The notes beneath the pieces were generated by a model, which was not told the DNA's origin, ran no database searches, and saw only the letters and a program-made list of their open reading frames with translations. A stretch of DNA of 64,000 nucleotides, taken from NCBI RefSeq assembly GCF_002142215.1, contig NZ_NAST01000003.1, positions 62,001 to 126,000 on the forward strand, given 5' to 3'. Origin of the DNA: Gilliamella sp. N-G2 (GTDB taxonomy: Bacteria; Pseudomonadota; Gammaproteobacteria; Enterobacterales; Orbaceae). Each line of letters opens with the position of its first letter. Positions within the stretch are counted from its first letter, which is position 1. A program made the position numbers and the translations under genes. Shown here piece after piece: positions 36,096 through 45,531 of the stretch.

Positions 36096-37055
36096 ATGAA
36101 AATAAGAATTCTTTCGGCATATTGTATTCAACTTGGACATGAAGTGTCAATTGATCAAGCTCGGCTTGAATATTTATCTGAAGATCATCCATCAAGGTAT
36201 CATTTCTATTGTTCAAGTCCTGATTGCTTTGCTAATAAGGTTAGAGTTATTGGGGTTAACTATCACTATAGTGCAGAAGAATCTAAAAAATATAAGATCC
36301 CGCATTTTCGCAAACAAGATGAACACTTACCTAATTGTGCTTGGGTTATTGATACTTTAAAAGAAAATCAACAAGGTCGATTACCTAATGAAACAGAGGA
36401 AGAAGCTAAATTAAGGCAAATTCGTCAAAAGTTATCTGACCTGATTGATGTTTTTGACCCAACTGAAGATTCTGATGATATAAAAAATGAAGATTCTTTC
36501 ATTTCATCAACTCCTCGATTTCCCGAACAACAAAATACTATTTTGAACAATAATACAAAAAATGAATCCTCAAAATCAGGTTATAGAAGAACTAACCAAC
36601 TTAGTCGTTTAATTGAGACTTGGAGGGAAGCAAAGAATAAGTTACCCAAAAAAGAATTCGAACAATTAAAACTTAATGTTGTAGGAATAGGAAAATTAAA
36701 ATTATGTAACTATTTTAAACGTTTTAATTATGCTTGGAATACTGAGCATTTTGGTGTTATGTATGGTGGTGTCAAACCTGATTTTAAGCGTTATGGACTA
36801 GGTTTTCGTATGACCTTTTACGATAAAATTAATGACTGTGATGTTATTTTGTATATCTCAAAAGAGAAAATGGAAAAATATCGTTATCGTCGTTACTTTG
36901 ATATGGAACTTAGCAGAGATGATATTCGTTATATTACGGTCTATTTTATTCCTGACAAAATTGAATTATATGAGAATGGGAAAGGTTATAAGAGTTATCA
37001 GATTGAAATTAATCAGTTGAAAAATTTCTTTTTGATTGTTGAACCTAAAATATAA
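36096..37055 (+). CDS. Uncharacterised protein with N-terminal Cys/His cluster, next to type IV nuclease
   Basis: A 319-residue protein I cannot assign. The N-terminal part has a likely metal site: C39 and C44 in FYCSSPDC, H70 in PHFRKQDEH, H77 and C81 in LPNCAW. A low-complexity Asn/Asp/Ser linker (about residues 115-160) joins it to a C-terminal globular half (residues 165-319) rich in Lys/Tyr and beta-strand-like stretches. It lies 20 bp after the HNH gene with GTGG at a weak ribosome site, so the two are probably co-transcribed. It could be a nucleic-acid-binding partner in defence. Confidence 0.6.
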   Translation: MKIRILSAYCIQLGHEVSIDQARLEYLSEDHPSRYHFYCSSPDCFANKVRVIGVNYHYSAEESKKYKIPHFRKQDEHLPNCAWVIDTLKENQQGRLPNETEEEAKLRQIRQKLSDLIDVFDPTEDSDDIKNEDSFISSTPRFPEQQNTILNNNTKNESSKSGYRRTNQLSRLIETWREAKNKLPKKEFEQLKLNVVGIGKLKLCNYFKRFNYAWNTEHFGVMYGGVKPDFKRYGLGFRMTFYDKINDCDVILYISKEKMEKYRYRRYFDMELSRDDIRYITVYFIPDKIELYENGKGYKSYQIEINQLKNFFLIVEPKI

Positions 37056-37262
37056 TTAATTATAAAAAAACATATAAAAACCAATGATTTTTTAGGAGTA
37101 AGGAATAAAAATCCAGTTCAAAAATGAGTCTTTAAAGGATTAGTATGTTACAAAATCACTTGAATTTTCGTCAAATAATTCATTTCTAACTAGTAGAAAA
37201 GAAGTTCTGAATTATGTTTTTTATATTATTCAGATTTAAACTGCTAAAATGGTAGTATTAAC

Positions 37263-38873
37263 TCATTTTTCGAGTAATCTTAATAACTCAGTAACTGATT
37301 TTCCTAACGCCAAACCAAGTAGTGGAGGGACAGCATTTCCTACTTGAGTATATTGTGGCACCTCAAATTTTCGCATCTGTCCACCAGTTGTAATTTTAGA
37401 GCGAAACACAAAGTTATCCGGAAATGATTGTATTCTTGCCATTTCTCTAACAGTCAAAACTCGCAATTCTTTTTCATCATAATGACAAGCATCATCTGGA
37501 ATAGAAAGTGCGGCTGGAGCTGGACAATCTTTATTTAAAGCCTTTTGGGTTTGCTTTTTGGTTGGATGTAATTTTAAAAATTCTTCAAACTCAATTTTGT
37601 GTTCAAATACTTTCATCTGGTTATCGTCTTGTAGATATTCAAATTTTTTCAGTACATTCCAAATATCTTTAGGCAACCTATCTTCTTTACCTTTTAAAAT
37701 ATCAAGTACAACATTTGTAATATCAGACCTATCACATTGCTGTAATATCTGGTAAATACGAAATCGGCATTTTACGAGTGGACTATTATTACGTAAGTCA
37801 TGATTATAAATTTCTTTTCTTGTTGATAAAATATTTTTAAATTTATCATTTAAATTCCTAACAAAAAGAGAAGGATGCGATGGATTATTTATTTTAAGAT
37901 CATCAATAGCTGATTTGACATTAACTTCCTTTTGATTAACCAAGTGTTTTAAAAAAGAATTTTTAAATAAATTAAAATGTTCTTCAATTGATACATCAAA
38001 ATATGGGAGAGAACCCCAAGCTACTTTTTTGACGTTTTTTTGAACTAAAGTATAAAAATTAAGAGAAGGTGCAAATAATGTTTCTTCTGCACTTCCTTTT
38101 TTAAAAAATGGTTTCAATTTTAGGAAAACATCATGACGTATAGCTAACATGATAAAGCGTGGTCGGTTTTGTGGTACACCTACAAATCTTGCATTTACAT
38201 GTAGGCAAAGTGGAATGTATTTTTTGGTAGCAAATACTTTAGCGACTTCAAACCAAGCGTGATATAGAGAACCATCTTTATCCTTAAATGCACGTAAAAT
38301 ACCTGTAACATTTTCAAGTAAAACAATTTTAGGTTGAATTTTGGCGACAAAGTTAGCAAATTCCCAAGGAAGGGTATTTTTGTCACTATCTTTCTCACGT
38401 AAACCAGCCATACTAAAGCTTTGGCATGGAGGACCACCAGAGATTAAATCAACCTCAGTATCATTAAATGCTGATTTTAATGCGAGTAAAAGCTCGTTAT
38501 CTTGTTCAATCAAATGATTTAATTCAATGATATTACCAATGATTAGCGAGTTTTCTAATTGCTTCTTATTATTTGGGATGTCACTGAACCCTTTATGAAG
38601 AGAGGGATAATTAAAAGGATTCTCTCTTAAGCGTTCAGTTAAGGTATCAAATTGACTTGAAAGCCAAAAGGCTTTTTTAGGCTTTTTATTTTTTTTTGCT
38701 AGTTGTTCAAAGTTTTCATTAAAAAAGTTATAAGCAAATGTTTCTGCTGCCATTGGCGATAGCTCATTAGCCAGCGTGAGTTTAAACCCTGCTTTATCTA
38801 AGCCTAATGATAGACCTCCGCATCCGGCAAATAATTCAATATGACTAAACTTTTTTTGAGACTTCAATTGCAA
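37263..38873 (-). CDS. DNA (cytosine-5) methyltransferase of a type II R-M system
   Basis: A 536-residue C5-MTase with motifs in canonical order: I FAGCGGLSLGL (residues 15-25), IV GGPPCQSFSMAG with the catalytic Cys, VI ENVTG, VIII GVPQNRPRF, IX near RIQSFPDNF and X QVGNAVPPLL. The target-recognition region between VIII and IX is large (about 230 residues). The start is TTG; no ATG is near motif I. It is divergent from the MvaI/BcnI-type nuclease gene, whose family cuts CCWGG/CCSGG, so methylation of that sequence is predicted. Confidence 0.9.
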   Translation of the reverse strand: MQLKSQKKFSHIELFAGCGGLSLGLDKAGFKLTLANELSPMAAETFAYNFFNENFEQLAKKNKKPKKAFWLSSQFDTLTERLRENPFNYPSLHKGFSDIPNNKKQLENSLIIGNIIELNHLIEQDNELLLALKSAFNDTEVDLISGGPPCQSFSMAGLREKDSDKNTLPWEFANFVAKIQPKIVLLENVTGILRAFKDKDGSLYHAWFEVAKVFATKKYIPLCLHVNARFVGVPQNRPRFIMLAIRHDVFLKLKPFFKKGSAEETLFAPSLNFYTLVQKNVKKVAWGSLPYFDVSIEEHFNLFKNSFLKHLVNQKEVNVKSAIDDLKINNPSHPSLFVRNLNDKFKNILSTRKEIYNHDLRNNSPLVKCRFRIYQILQQCDRSDITNVVLDILKGKEDRLPKDIWNVLKKFEYLQDDNQMKVFEHKIEFEEFLKLHPTKKQTQKALNKDCPAPAALSIPDDACHYDEKELRVLTVREMARIQSFPDNFVFRSKITTGGQMRKFEVPQYTQVGNAVPPLLGLALGKSVTELLRLLEK

Positions 38874-39036
38874 TACCTAGATAAAAATATATTAGAGGTG
38901 AATTCTAAACTAGAAAAGAACAAAAGTCCAGGGCTTAACAATATAGAATTTGACTTTTGCGAGTTATCTCGATATTCTTAAAAACAAGGCTTAGAGAGAA
39001 GCCGCCAGCCCACGCTCGTAAAGACTCATTCGTCCT

Positions 39037-39129
39037 CTCTGTAATAAAAATTTTTTCGTTTGCACTTTTAACTTATTTGTGGGCAGTAAGTTTAGTGCAT
39101 GTATTTCTTTGAAAATTTTTATTACAGAG
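39037..39129. promoter_or_regulatory. 18-bp inverted repeat covering the nuclease ribosome binding site
   Basis: CTCTGTAATAAAAATTTT at 39037-39054 and its exact complement at 39112-39129 flank 57 nt. The right arm runs into AGAGGGGA, the ribosome site of the restriction gene. In RNA the arms would pair and hide the site; in DNA they could be an operator. Confidence 0.6.
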
Positions 39130-39137
39130 GGGAAAAC

Positions 39138-40601
39138 ATGCCTAAAGAACATCCTTATATTGCTCGCTTAAGAAAACAAGCCAAGATACTTAAAAAACAA
39201 AAAAATATTATTAGTGCAAGAGCATTAGATGAAATAGCAAAACAAGAAGGCCACTCCAATTGGACCGCTTTACTTAGAGAGTTCGATAAAACTCAAAAGA
39301 TAAAAACGCCAACAGCTAAAGTTTCAACAACTTTTGTTGGAAGTGATGATATTGAGCTTGATGAAGACGATTATGAATTATTAGCTGAAGAGCGTAAAGA
39401 TGAACTTTCATCAGAGATCAAACTTAATGTATTACAGAACAAAAAAACATTGGCTTTCCATTCTATTGATTATTCTATTTTTGAACCAACAAAAACAGGA
39501 TTAAAAAAATCAATTCTTGATGCAACACAACCAGTGAGAACCCATTTTGAACTTGCAAAGTTTCATGACTACTCTAAACAGCAACAAGGAATAGATTATA
39601 AGAAAATATCTACAGCGTTCTTTTTATCTTCCTCGATTGTTCGTGAAACCAAAATGAGTTTATATCGACCAGTGACGAAAAAAGGTGACCCAAGAATGTG
39701 GTTTACTGCTTTAGGTACTTTTGCTGAGGCAGGTGATCAAATTGCTATCATTATTTTTAATCAAGTTCCTTACTTACTAAACCTAAGTAAAATTAATCTA
39801 GATAATGAATTACAAGAATTTAAAAGTAAAATTAATGGCTTTATTTGTGAATATACAAAACAGACAAATACCATTGCAGATGAATTATTAGCTAAGTTAA
39901 AGGAACTCGCGAAAAAGCCTATAAAAGCGATCGGACATGGTGATACTACTATAGGAATGTCAATTGAATGTGCGCTTGGCATCCCGCCTAACTCAAGTAA
40001 ACAACCCGATTATAAAGGTATTGAACTAAAATCCGGAAGAGGAAATAAAAATAAAACTCGTACTACACTTTTTGCTCAAGTGGCTAATTGGTCAAATAGT
40101 CATTGTAAAAGCAGTGCCGAAATCTTAGATAAATATGGCTACCAAAGGGAAAAAGATTTTAAACTATACTGCACATTAAGTACTCAGCAAAAAAATAGTC
40201 AAGGTTTAAAATTTGAAATACGAGATGATTTATTATGCGAAATACACGAATATATTTCTCCAAAAGGTTGTGAAATAAAAAAACAAGATGTAGCGATTTG
40301 GAATGGTTCAACATTACGCTCTAGATTACATGAAAAACATTCAGAAACATTCTGGATTGAAGCCGAGAGCACTTTTATAAATGGTGAAGAGTATTTTAAT
40401 CTTAAATCAGTAATTCATACTAAAATGCCATTATTAAATCAATTAATGCCTTTAATTGAGAATGGAGTAATTACAATGGATCACCTAATTAAAAGAAATT
40501 CCAAAAATAATCGTGTTTCAGAAAAAGGACCATTGTTTAAAATAGATAAACGCAATTTAGAGTTACTATTTCCAAAACCTATAAAGTATAATTTAAATTA
40601 A
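39138..40601 (+). CDS. MvaI/BcnI-family type II restriction endonuclease
   Basis: A 487-residue protein. The C-terminal two thirds carry the MvaI/BcnI domain: KAIGHGDTTIGMSIECALGI, then PDYKGIELKSGRGNKNKTRTTLFAQV, which supplies the catalytic D-(x)-E-x-K residues, and YQREKDFKLYCTL. The N-terminal 50 residues (IARLRKQAKILKK..ALDEIAKQEGHSNWTALLREF) form a separate helical module also seen at the start of other small proteins. The frame extends upstream to 39099, but the ATG at 39138 has a strong ribosome site. It is paired with the divergent C5-methyltransferase. Confidence 0.85.
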   Translation: MPKEHPYIARLRKQAKILKKQKNIISARALDEIAKQEGHSNWTALLREFDKTQKIKTPTAKVSTTFVGSDDIELDEDDYELLAEERKDELSSEIKLNVLQNKKTLAFHSIDYSIFEPTKTGLKKSILDATQPVRTHFELAKFHDYSKQQQGIDYKKISTAFFLSSSIVRETKMSLYRPVTKKGDPRMWFTALGTFAEAGDQIAIIIFNQVPYLLNLSKINLDNELQEFKSKINGFICEYTKQTNTIADELLAKLKELAKKPIKAIGHGDTTIGMSIECALGIPPNSSKQPDYKGIELKSGRGNKNKTRTTLFAQVANWSNSHCKSSAEILDKYGYQREKDFKLYCTLSTQQKNSQGLKFEIRDDLLCEIHEYISPKGCEIKKQDVAIWNGSTLRSRLHEKHSETFWIEAESTFINGEEYFNLKSVIHTKMPLLNQLMPLIENGVITMDHLIKRNSKNNRVSEKGPLFKIDKRNLELLFPKPIKYNLN

Positions 40602-40710
40602 TATAAACTCGGTTAATCTGCATTATAATTCCATTAATCAAAAAACTGTGTGAAGAATAATTATTCAATCTTAATATTTTTATAAGTTTAATATGACCCG
40701 CTAAGCCCCG

Positions 40711-41475
40711 ATCTTTTTACATAATTTTTCTTCCCTTATCAGATAACAAATTTTGATATTGATGGTTTTATGATAGTTTCTTTGTCTCAACTGACTACAT
40801 TCATTATTGGCTTTGCCAAGGTCTAATTATGCCCAATTCATCTGCTAAAAAAGTTGCTTTTGCTGCTTTTATTGGTACTACCATTGAATGGTATGATTTT
40901 TATATCTATGCGTTAGCATCAGTCTTAATTTTTGGTCAGCTTTTCTTTCATTCTAATAATCAATTTGTGCAAGTTTTAGGGGCATTTGCCTCATTTGCAG
41001 TAGGTTTTTTATCTCGACCATTAGGCGCAATAATTTTTGGTCATATTGGCGATCGATTAGGGCGGAAAAAATCGTTAATTATTACCTTGCTATTAATGGG
41101 TATTGCCACAACATGTGTTGGTTTGTTACCCTCTTATCAACAAGCAGGAATCATCGCACCGATACTGTTAGTTGGATTACGCATTTTACAAGGTATTGCT
41201 GTCGGTGGTGAATGGGGTGGCGCAGTATTAATGGCTAATGAACATGCTCCCAAAGGCTTAAAAAACTTTTTCTCATCGTTTGCTCAGTGGGGGAGTCCGG
41301 CTGGTAATATTCTCGCTTTATTAGTTTTTTCTTATATCATTAGCTTGCCTACCGATAAACTTATAGATAACGGTTATTGGCGTATCCCATTTTTAGTCAG
41401 TTTTGTTTTATTAATTGTTGGTATTATTGCCAGAATTACCTTAACCGAGTCACCCGTATTTATCGAATCAGCTAA
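40711..41475 (+). repeat. Direct repeat: 5' part of the MHS transporter gene (copy 1)
   Basis: About 765 bp matching 42697-43461. Identity is near 100% in the central coding part and clearly lower in the upstream 120 bp. That pattern suggests an older duplication with later gene conversion. Confidence 0.85.
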
Positions 41476-41623
41476 TCATCCAATTGAATTAAGCCAAAAA
41501 ATCAATACAAACACATTTTTATTGTATTTAATAATATTTATATATATAGGGTTATATAATTCAATCATGGTGGATTTAAAATTTTTGAAAAGATTATTAT
41601 TAAAACTAATAAATGTGATTTAG
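40829..41623 (+). pseudogene. Truncated MHS-family MFS transporter (duplicate of 42815-44095)
   Basis: The first 215 residues are almost identical to the intact transporter at 42815-44095 (six membrane spans). From residue 216 the sequence is unrelated (NHPIELSQKINTN...) and adds a short hydrophobic tail to 264 residues. Half an MFS protein is unlikely to transport, so I treat it as a pseudogene, although it may still be translated. Confidence 0.75.
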
Positions 41624-41815
41624 AAATTTTATTAAATTATAAAAACGTTTATTATAAATATCATTAATATTGTCTATTTAACATTTTAAATGCATCGAAT
41701 GTTAAATAACTTGCTTGACAATAATTAACATATCATACTTGAGTTCGCATAGAGTAAAGGCATAATTGTTTAGTCTATAAAATAACATCACAGATGTATG
41801 ATAAGGAATAAGAAA

Positions 41816-42265
41816 ATGAAAATCGCATGTATCATCGCTTCCATTTGTTTAGGTATGATTAGCACTGCCAGTGCATATGAAATTGTTTGCCCGTCTGAAA
41901 TTGAAGTTAAATACAATCAACCAGAAATTAAAGATATACCAGATGGATGGGAAATGTCTTACAAAAAAAACCTTATTCATTTTCTTGATAGAATTGACGT
42001 TTATTATGATAAACCTGTTTATTTAGGTATGTTAAAGCCAGAGCCAGGAATCATTAACGGCAAAAGATATGAATCCACATGGCAGCTTGGTTCTATCTAT
42101 GATAAAAAAGATAGTTATGTTAGTTGCTCTTATTCAGGAATCTACTTAATAAAGAAAATTGACCCTTCCATGAAAAGCTGTTGGAGTATTGAATCTAAAA
42201 ATGAGTCTGGATACCCACAATTTAAACTTGTTTGCAGTACACAAGAGTTAGAAATGATTGAATAG
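41816..42265 (+). CDS. Small secreted protein, STY0301-like (paralogue of 45070-45531)
   Basis: 149 residues with a signal peptide (MKIACIIASICLGMISTASA) and a mature part beginning YEIVCPSEIEV. Four or more cysteines (CPSE, SCSY, KSCW, LVCS) probably form disulfides. It is clearly related to the protein encoded at 45070-45531 (YEIDCPTRI, MKSCW, LICST), about half identical. The family resembles STY0301-type proteins of unknown function. The ATG at 41816 (AAGGA upstream) is preferred over one six codons earlier. Confidence 0.7.
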   Translation: MKIACIIASICLGMISTASAYEIVCPSEIEVKYNQPEIKDIPDGWEMSYKKNLIHFLDRIDVYYDKPVYLGMLKPEPGIINGKRYESTWQLGSIYDKKDSYVSCSYSGIYLIKKIDPSMKSCWSIESKNESGYPQFKLVCSTQELEMIE

Positions 42266-42696
42266 TTTTCTTGAATACACAATAGAGAATTTAATATTTT
42301 CCAACTAAAGATGTTACCGATGATCTTATTTTATAAGAGATCCGATATAAGTACCAAAATAAGATTAAGTATAATTTATGCAAAACAAATCTTTATTATA
42401 AATTCTAAAATTATTAAAAACATAAATTACTTTTTATAAAACTAAAATTGAAAAAACTTCCCTTTAGTATCTGATTATTTACGATAATGAGCAAAATAGT
42501 ATTGTTAAAGTAAATAGCTAAGGGAAATTTGTTGAAGAAATTACTGAATCAACAATAAGAAAATATATATTATAACGGTATTGAATATCCTTTAATAATA
42601 TTAAGCGATTAAAACTTTAATAAGTAAATTACAATACGTTGCTTAAGACCAGTCATTTTATTAAAAGATCGTATTAAAATAAAAATAATCACCTCT
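42266..42696. other. Non-coding region between the duplicated cassettes
   Basis: About 430 bp, very AT-rich. No gene, tRNA or clear terminator is visible. Confidence 0.5.
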
Positions 42697-43461
42697 ATCT
42701 TTTTACATAATTTTTCTTCCCTTATCAGATAACAAATTGTGATATTAATGGTTTTGTGTTAGTTTCTTTGTCTTTACAACTTTACATTAGTCATTGACTT
42801 AGCAAGGTCTAACTATGCCCAATTCATCAGCTAAAAAAGTCGCTTTTGCTGCTTTTATTGGTACTACCATTGAATGGTATGATTTTTATATATATGCGTT
42901 AGCATCAGTCTTAATTTTTGGTCAGCTTTTCTTTCCTTCTGATAATCAATTTGTACAAGTTTTAGGGGCATTTGCCTCATTTGCAGTAGGTTTTTTATCT
43001 CGACCATTAGGCGCAATAATTTTTGGTCATATTGGCGATCGATTAGGGCGGAAAAAATCGTTAATTATTACCTTGCTATTAATGGGTATTGCCACAACAT
43101 GTGTTGGTTTGTTACCCTCTTATCAACAAGCAGGAATCATCGCACCGATACTGTTAGTTGGATTACGTATTTTACAAGGTATTGCTGTCGGTGGTGAATG
43201 GGGTGGCGCAGTATTAATGGCTAATGAACATGCTCCCAAAGGCTTAAAAAACTTTTTCTCATCGTTTGCTCAGTGGGGGAGTCCGGCTGGTAATATTCTC
43301 GCATTATTGGTCTTTTCTTATATCATTAGCTTGCCTACCGATAAACTTATAGATAGCGGTTATTGGCGTATCCCATTTTTAGTCAGTTTTGTTTTATTAA
43401 TTGTTGGTATTATTGCCAGAATTACCTTAACCGAGTCACCCGTATTTATCGAATCAGCTAA
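42697..43461 (+). repeat. Direct repeat: 5' part of the MHS transporter gene (copy 2)
   Basis: The counterpart of 40711-41475, here continuing into the intact gene. Confidence 0.85.
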
Positions 43462-44095
43462 AAAGCAAGCTAGCTTGAAACAAAAAGAGTCGGTGCCAAT
43501 TATTGAGGTGTTTAAACGGGCAACGCCAATATTGGTATTAGCTATATGCGCCAATGTACTATCATTTAGTGGTATTTTTTCTAATACGCTAATGATTGGT
43601 TATACAACAATGGCACTAGGTGTTGAGAAGAAGATCATCGTTGATGCTTTATTTTGGATTGCAATGGTACACTTTATTGCGCAACCATTTATCTCTTATT
43701 TTTCAGAAAAGTTTTCAGCAACACGTTTTTTAATTATTTCAGCAATATTAGCTATGGCATCCGTATTTTTGTTATTCCCAATTATTCAAGCAGGAACAAA
43801 AACTAGTTTTATTATTGGTATTTCATTAAATGTGATCTGTTACAGTGGTTTCTATGGCGTGATAGCGGGTTATTTAAGCCGAATTTTTCCTGCTAGAATT
43901 CGCTATACTGGACTATCCATGAGTTATCAAGGTTGTGCAGCTATTTTTGGTAGTCTTATTCCATTGTTCGGGGGTTATATTATCTTTACCTACCAAACTT
44001 ATTGGTTACCATTAGCGCTATTTTATTGTGGATTAGCAATGCTATCTATTATCAGCATCTATCTTTTAAGCCATTATCACTATTATGATGAATAA
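42815..44095 (+). CDS. MFS transporter, metabolite:H+ symporter (MHS) family
   Basis: A 426-residue, 12-span protein of the ProP/ShiA/KgtP family: TTIEWYDFYIYA in helix 1, GHIGDRLGRKKSL between helices 2 and 3, GGEWGGAVLMANEHAP near residue 127. The family imports organic acids, betaines and similar small molecules with protons. The pyridoxal kinase gene starts 14 bp downstream, so this may be a vitamin B6 or related importer; that is inference. A truncated copy lies at 40829-41623. Confidence 0.85.
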   Translation: MPNSSAKKVAFAAFIGTTIEWYDFYIYALASVLIFGQLFFPSDNQFVQVLGAFASFAVGFLSRPLGAIIFGHIGDRLGRKKSLIITLLLMGIATTCVGLLPSYQQAGIIAPILLVGLRILQGIAVGGEWGGAVLMANEHAPKGLKNFFSSFAQWGSPAGNILALLVFSYIISLPTDKLIDSGYWRIPFLVSFVLLIVGIIARITLTESPVFIESAKKQASLKQKESVPIIEVFKRATPILVLAICANVLSFSGIFSNTLMIGYTTMALGVEKKIIVDALFWIAMVHFIAQPFISYFSEKFSATRFLIISAILAMASVFLLFPIIQAGTKTSFIIGISLNVICYSGFYGVIAGYLSRIFPARIRYTGLSMSYQGCAAIFGSLIPLFGGYIIFTYQTYWLPLALFYCGLAMLSIISIYLLSHYHYYDE

Positions 44096-44109
44096 AAAGG
44101 CAACTACTT

Positions 44110-44973
44110 ATGAAAACCGTTTTATCAATTCAATCTAATGTTGTTTATGGCTATGCAGGCAACAAAGTTGCCACATTAGCCATGCAATTACAAGGCATTG
44201 AAGTCATGCCGATCCACACAGTACAACTATCGAGTAATACGGTTTATCCCGATTATGATGGTATTGTGCTAGGGGCTCAGCAAATTACACGGATCGTAAA
44301 TAGTCTCGAAAAAATTGGCGTTTTAAAATCAATTGATGCCGTCATATCAGGTTACATTGGCCTTGCCGAACAAGGTGAAGAAATTATTGAAGCAGTAAAA
44401 AAGATAAAATATTATAACCCTAACGCCATTTATGTGTGCGATCCGGTTATGGGCGGAGATATTAATAAAGGGAGTTCGCTACCGCAAAATATTATTGACT
44501 TTTTCACTAACCAAGCGATTAAACATGCAGACTATATCACGCCGAATTTATTAGAATTACAGATATTATCGAATATCGAAATTAAAACCTTTAGCGATGT
44601 ACAAACAGCAATCAAAAAACTGCAACATCAACCTATCCAAGCAATTTTAGTTAAGAATTTAGTCCATGCCGGCAAAACCACAGAATTGTTTGAAATGATA
44701 TTAGCCTCACCATCGCAAAGTTATCACCTTACCCGTCCATTATATGATTTTTCTTATCGTCCATTGGGCGTTGGCGATTTAATCTGTAGTTTGTTCACTG
44801 CTCACTTAATCAATGGCAAATCACAATTAAATGCATTTGAACTAGCCGCCAATGCAGCGAATCATGTATTAGCTGTTACTAAACAAAAAGAGGTTAGAGA
44901 ACTAGCGATTATTGATTCACAGGACTGGCTGAAAAAACCTGATTTACAGTATCGAGCAACACCATTATTATAA
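44110..44973 (+). CDS. pdxY: Pyridoxal kinase PdxY
   Basis: A 287-residue ribokinase-fold kinase matching PdxY along its length: SIQSNVVYGYAGNKVA at the N-terminus, VCDPVMGGD near residue 115, TPNLLELQIL, and the C-terminal LGVGDLICSLFTAHL with the catalytic Asp. It phosphorylates pyridoxal in the salvage of vitamin B6. It follows the MHS transporter at 14 bp, suggesting one transcript, and precedes a small secreted protein gene. Confidence 0.93.
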   Translation: MKTVLSIQSNVVYGYAGNKVATLAMQLQGIEVMPIHTVQLSSNTVYPDYDGIVLGAQQITRIVNSLEKIGVLKSIDAVISGYIGLAEQGEEIIEAVKKIKYYNPNAIYVCDPVMGGDINKGSSLPQNIIDFFTNQAIKHADYITPNLLELQILSNIEIKTFSDVQTAIKKLQHQPIQAILVKNLVHAGKTTELFEMILASPSQSYHLTRPLYDFSYRPLGVGDLICSLFTAHLINGKSQLNAFELAANAANHVLAVTKQKEVRELAIIDSQDWLKKPDLQYRATPLL

Positions 44974-45069
44974 AACAGCATTTTAATAACAATTCAATTT
45001 AGATTATTGGCATAATTAATTAACAGCACTAATAATAGATTAATATGTCATTTAAACAGGATGGATGAG

Positions 45070-45531
45070 ATGAAAGGTTACCGAACTAGTTTGATTGCAA
45101 CAGCGTGGTTGGCAACTATTGGGGTTGCTACTGCTTACGAAATTGATTGTCCAACGCGAATCAATATTAAATCCGATCATTCCGAACTTGAAGCAACTCC
45201 TGAAGGTTGGCAAGTTTCAATCAACAAAAATCGTAGCCTGCTACTCACTAGTCTTGGTGTTTATTCCGATGAACCAGTTAAATTATTTGAATTAAAACCT
45301 GAAATTGGCATTATTGATGGCAAAAAACATGACCTCACATGGCAAATCAATTCAGCCTATGATGAAAATGGAAACTACGTTAAATGTAGCTATAATGGTG
45401 AGGAAGTACAATTGGCAAAAAAAATTGATTCATCGATGAAAAGTTGCTGGGCGATTTATGCAAATGATGAAAATCAACACACAACAGCCAAACTTATCTG
45501 TAGTACCAGCAAATTGCAAGAAGTGGAATAA
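45070..45531 (+). CDS. Small secreted protein, STY0301-like
   Basis: 153 residues with a signal peptide (MKGYRTSLIATAWLATIGVATA) and mature start YEIDCPTRINI. It is a paralogue of 41816-42265. Conserved cysteines (DCP, KCSY, SCWA, ICS) and no membrane span suggest a periplasmic or secreted disulfide protein of unknown function. An ATG three codons earlier is possible; this one was chosen by alignment with the paralogue. Confidence 0.7.
   Translation: MKGYRTSLIATAWLATIGVATAYEIDCPTRINIKSDHSELEATPEGWQVSINKNRSLLLTSLGVYSDEPVKLFELKPEIGIIDGKKHDLTWQINSAYDENGNYVKCSYNGEEVQLAKKIDSSMKSCWAIYANDENQHTTAKLICSTSKLQEVE

Noticed and set aside
35203..40601. A BREX, DISARM or dnd system around the restriction genes
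   Set aside because: No PglZ, helicase, DrmAB or DndABCDE-like gene is present; the locus is a type IV nuclease plus a simple type II R-M pair.
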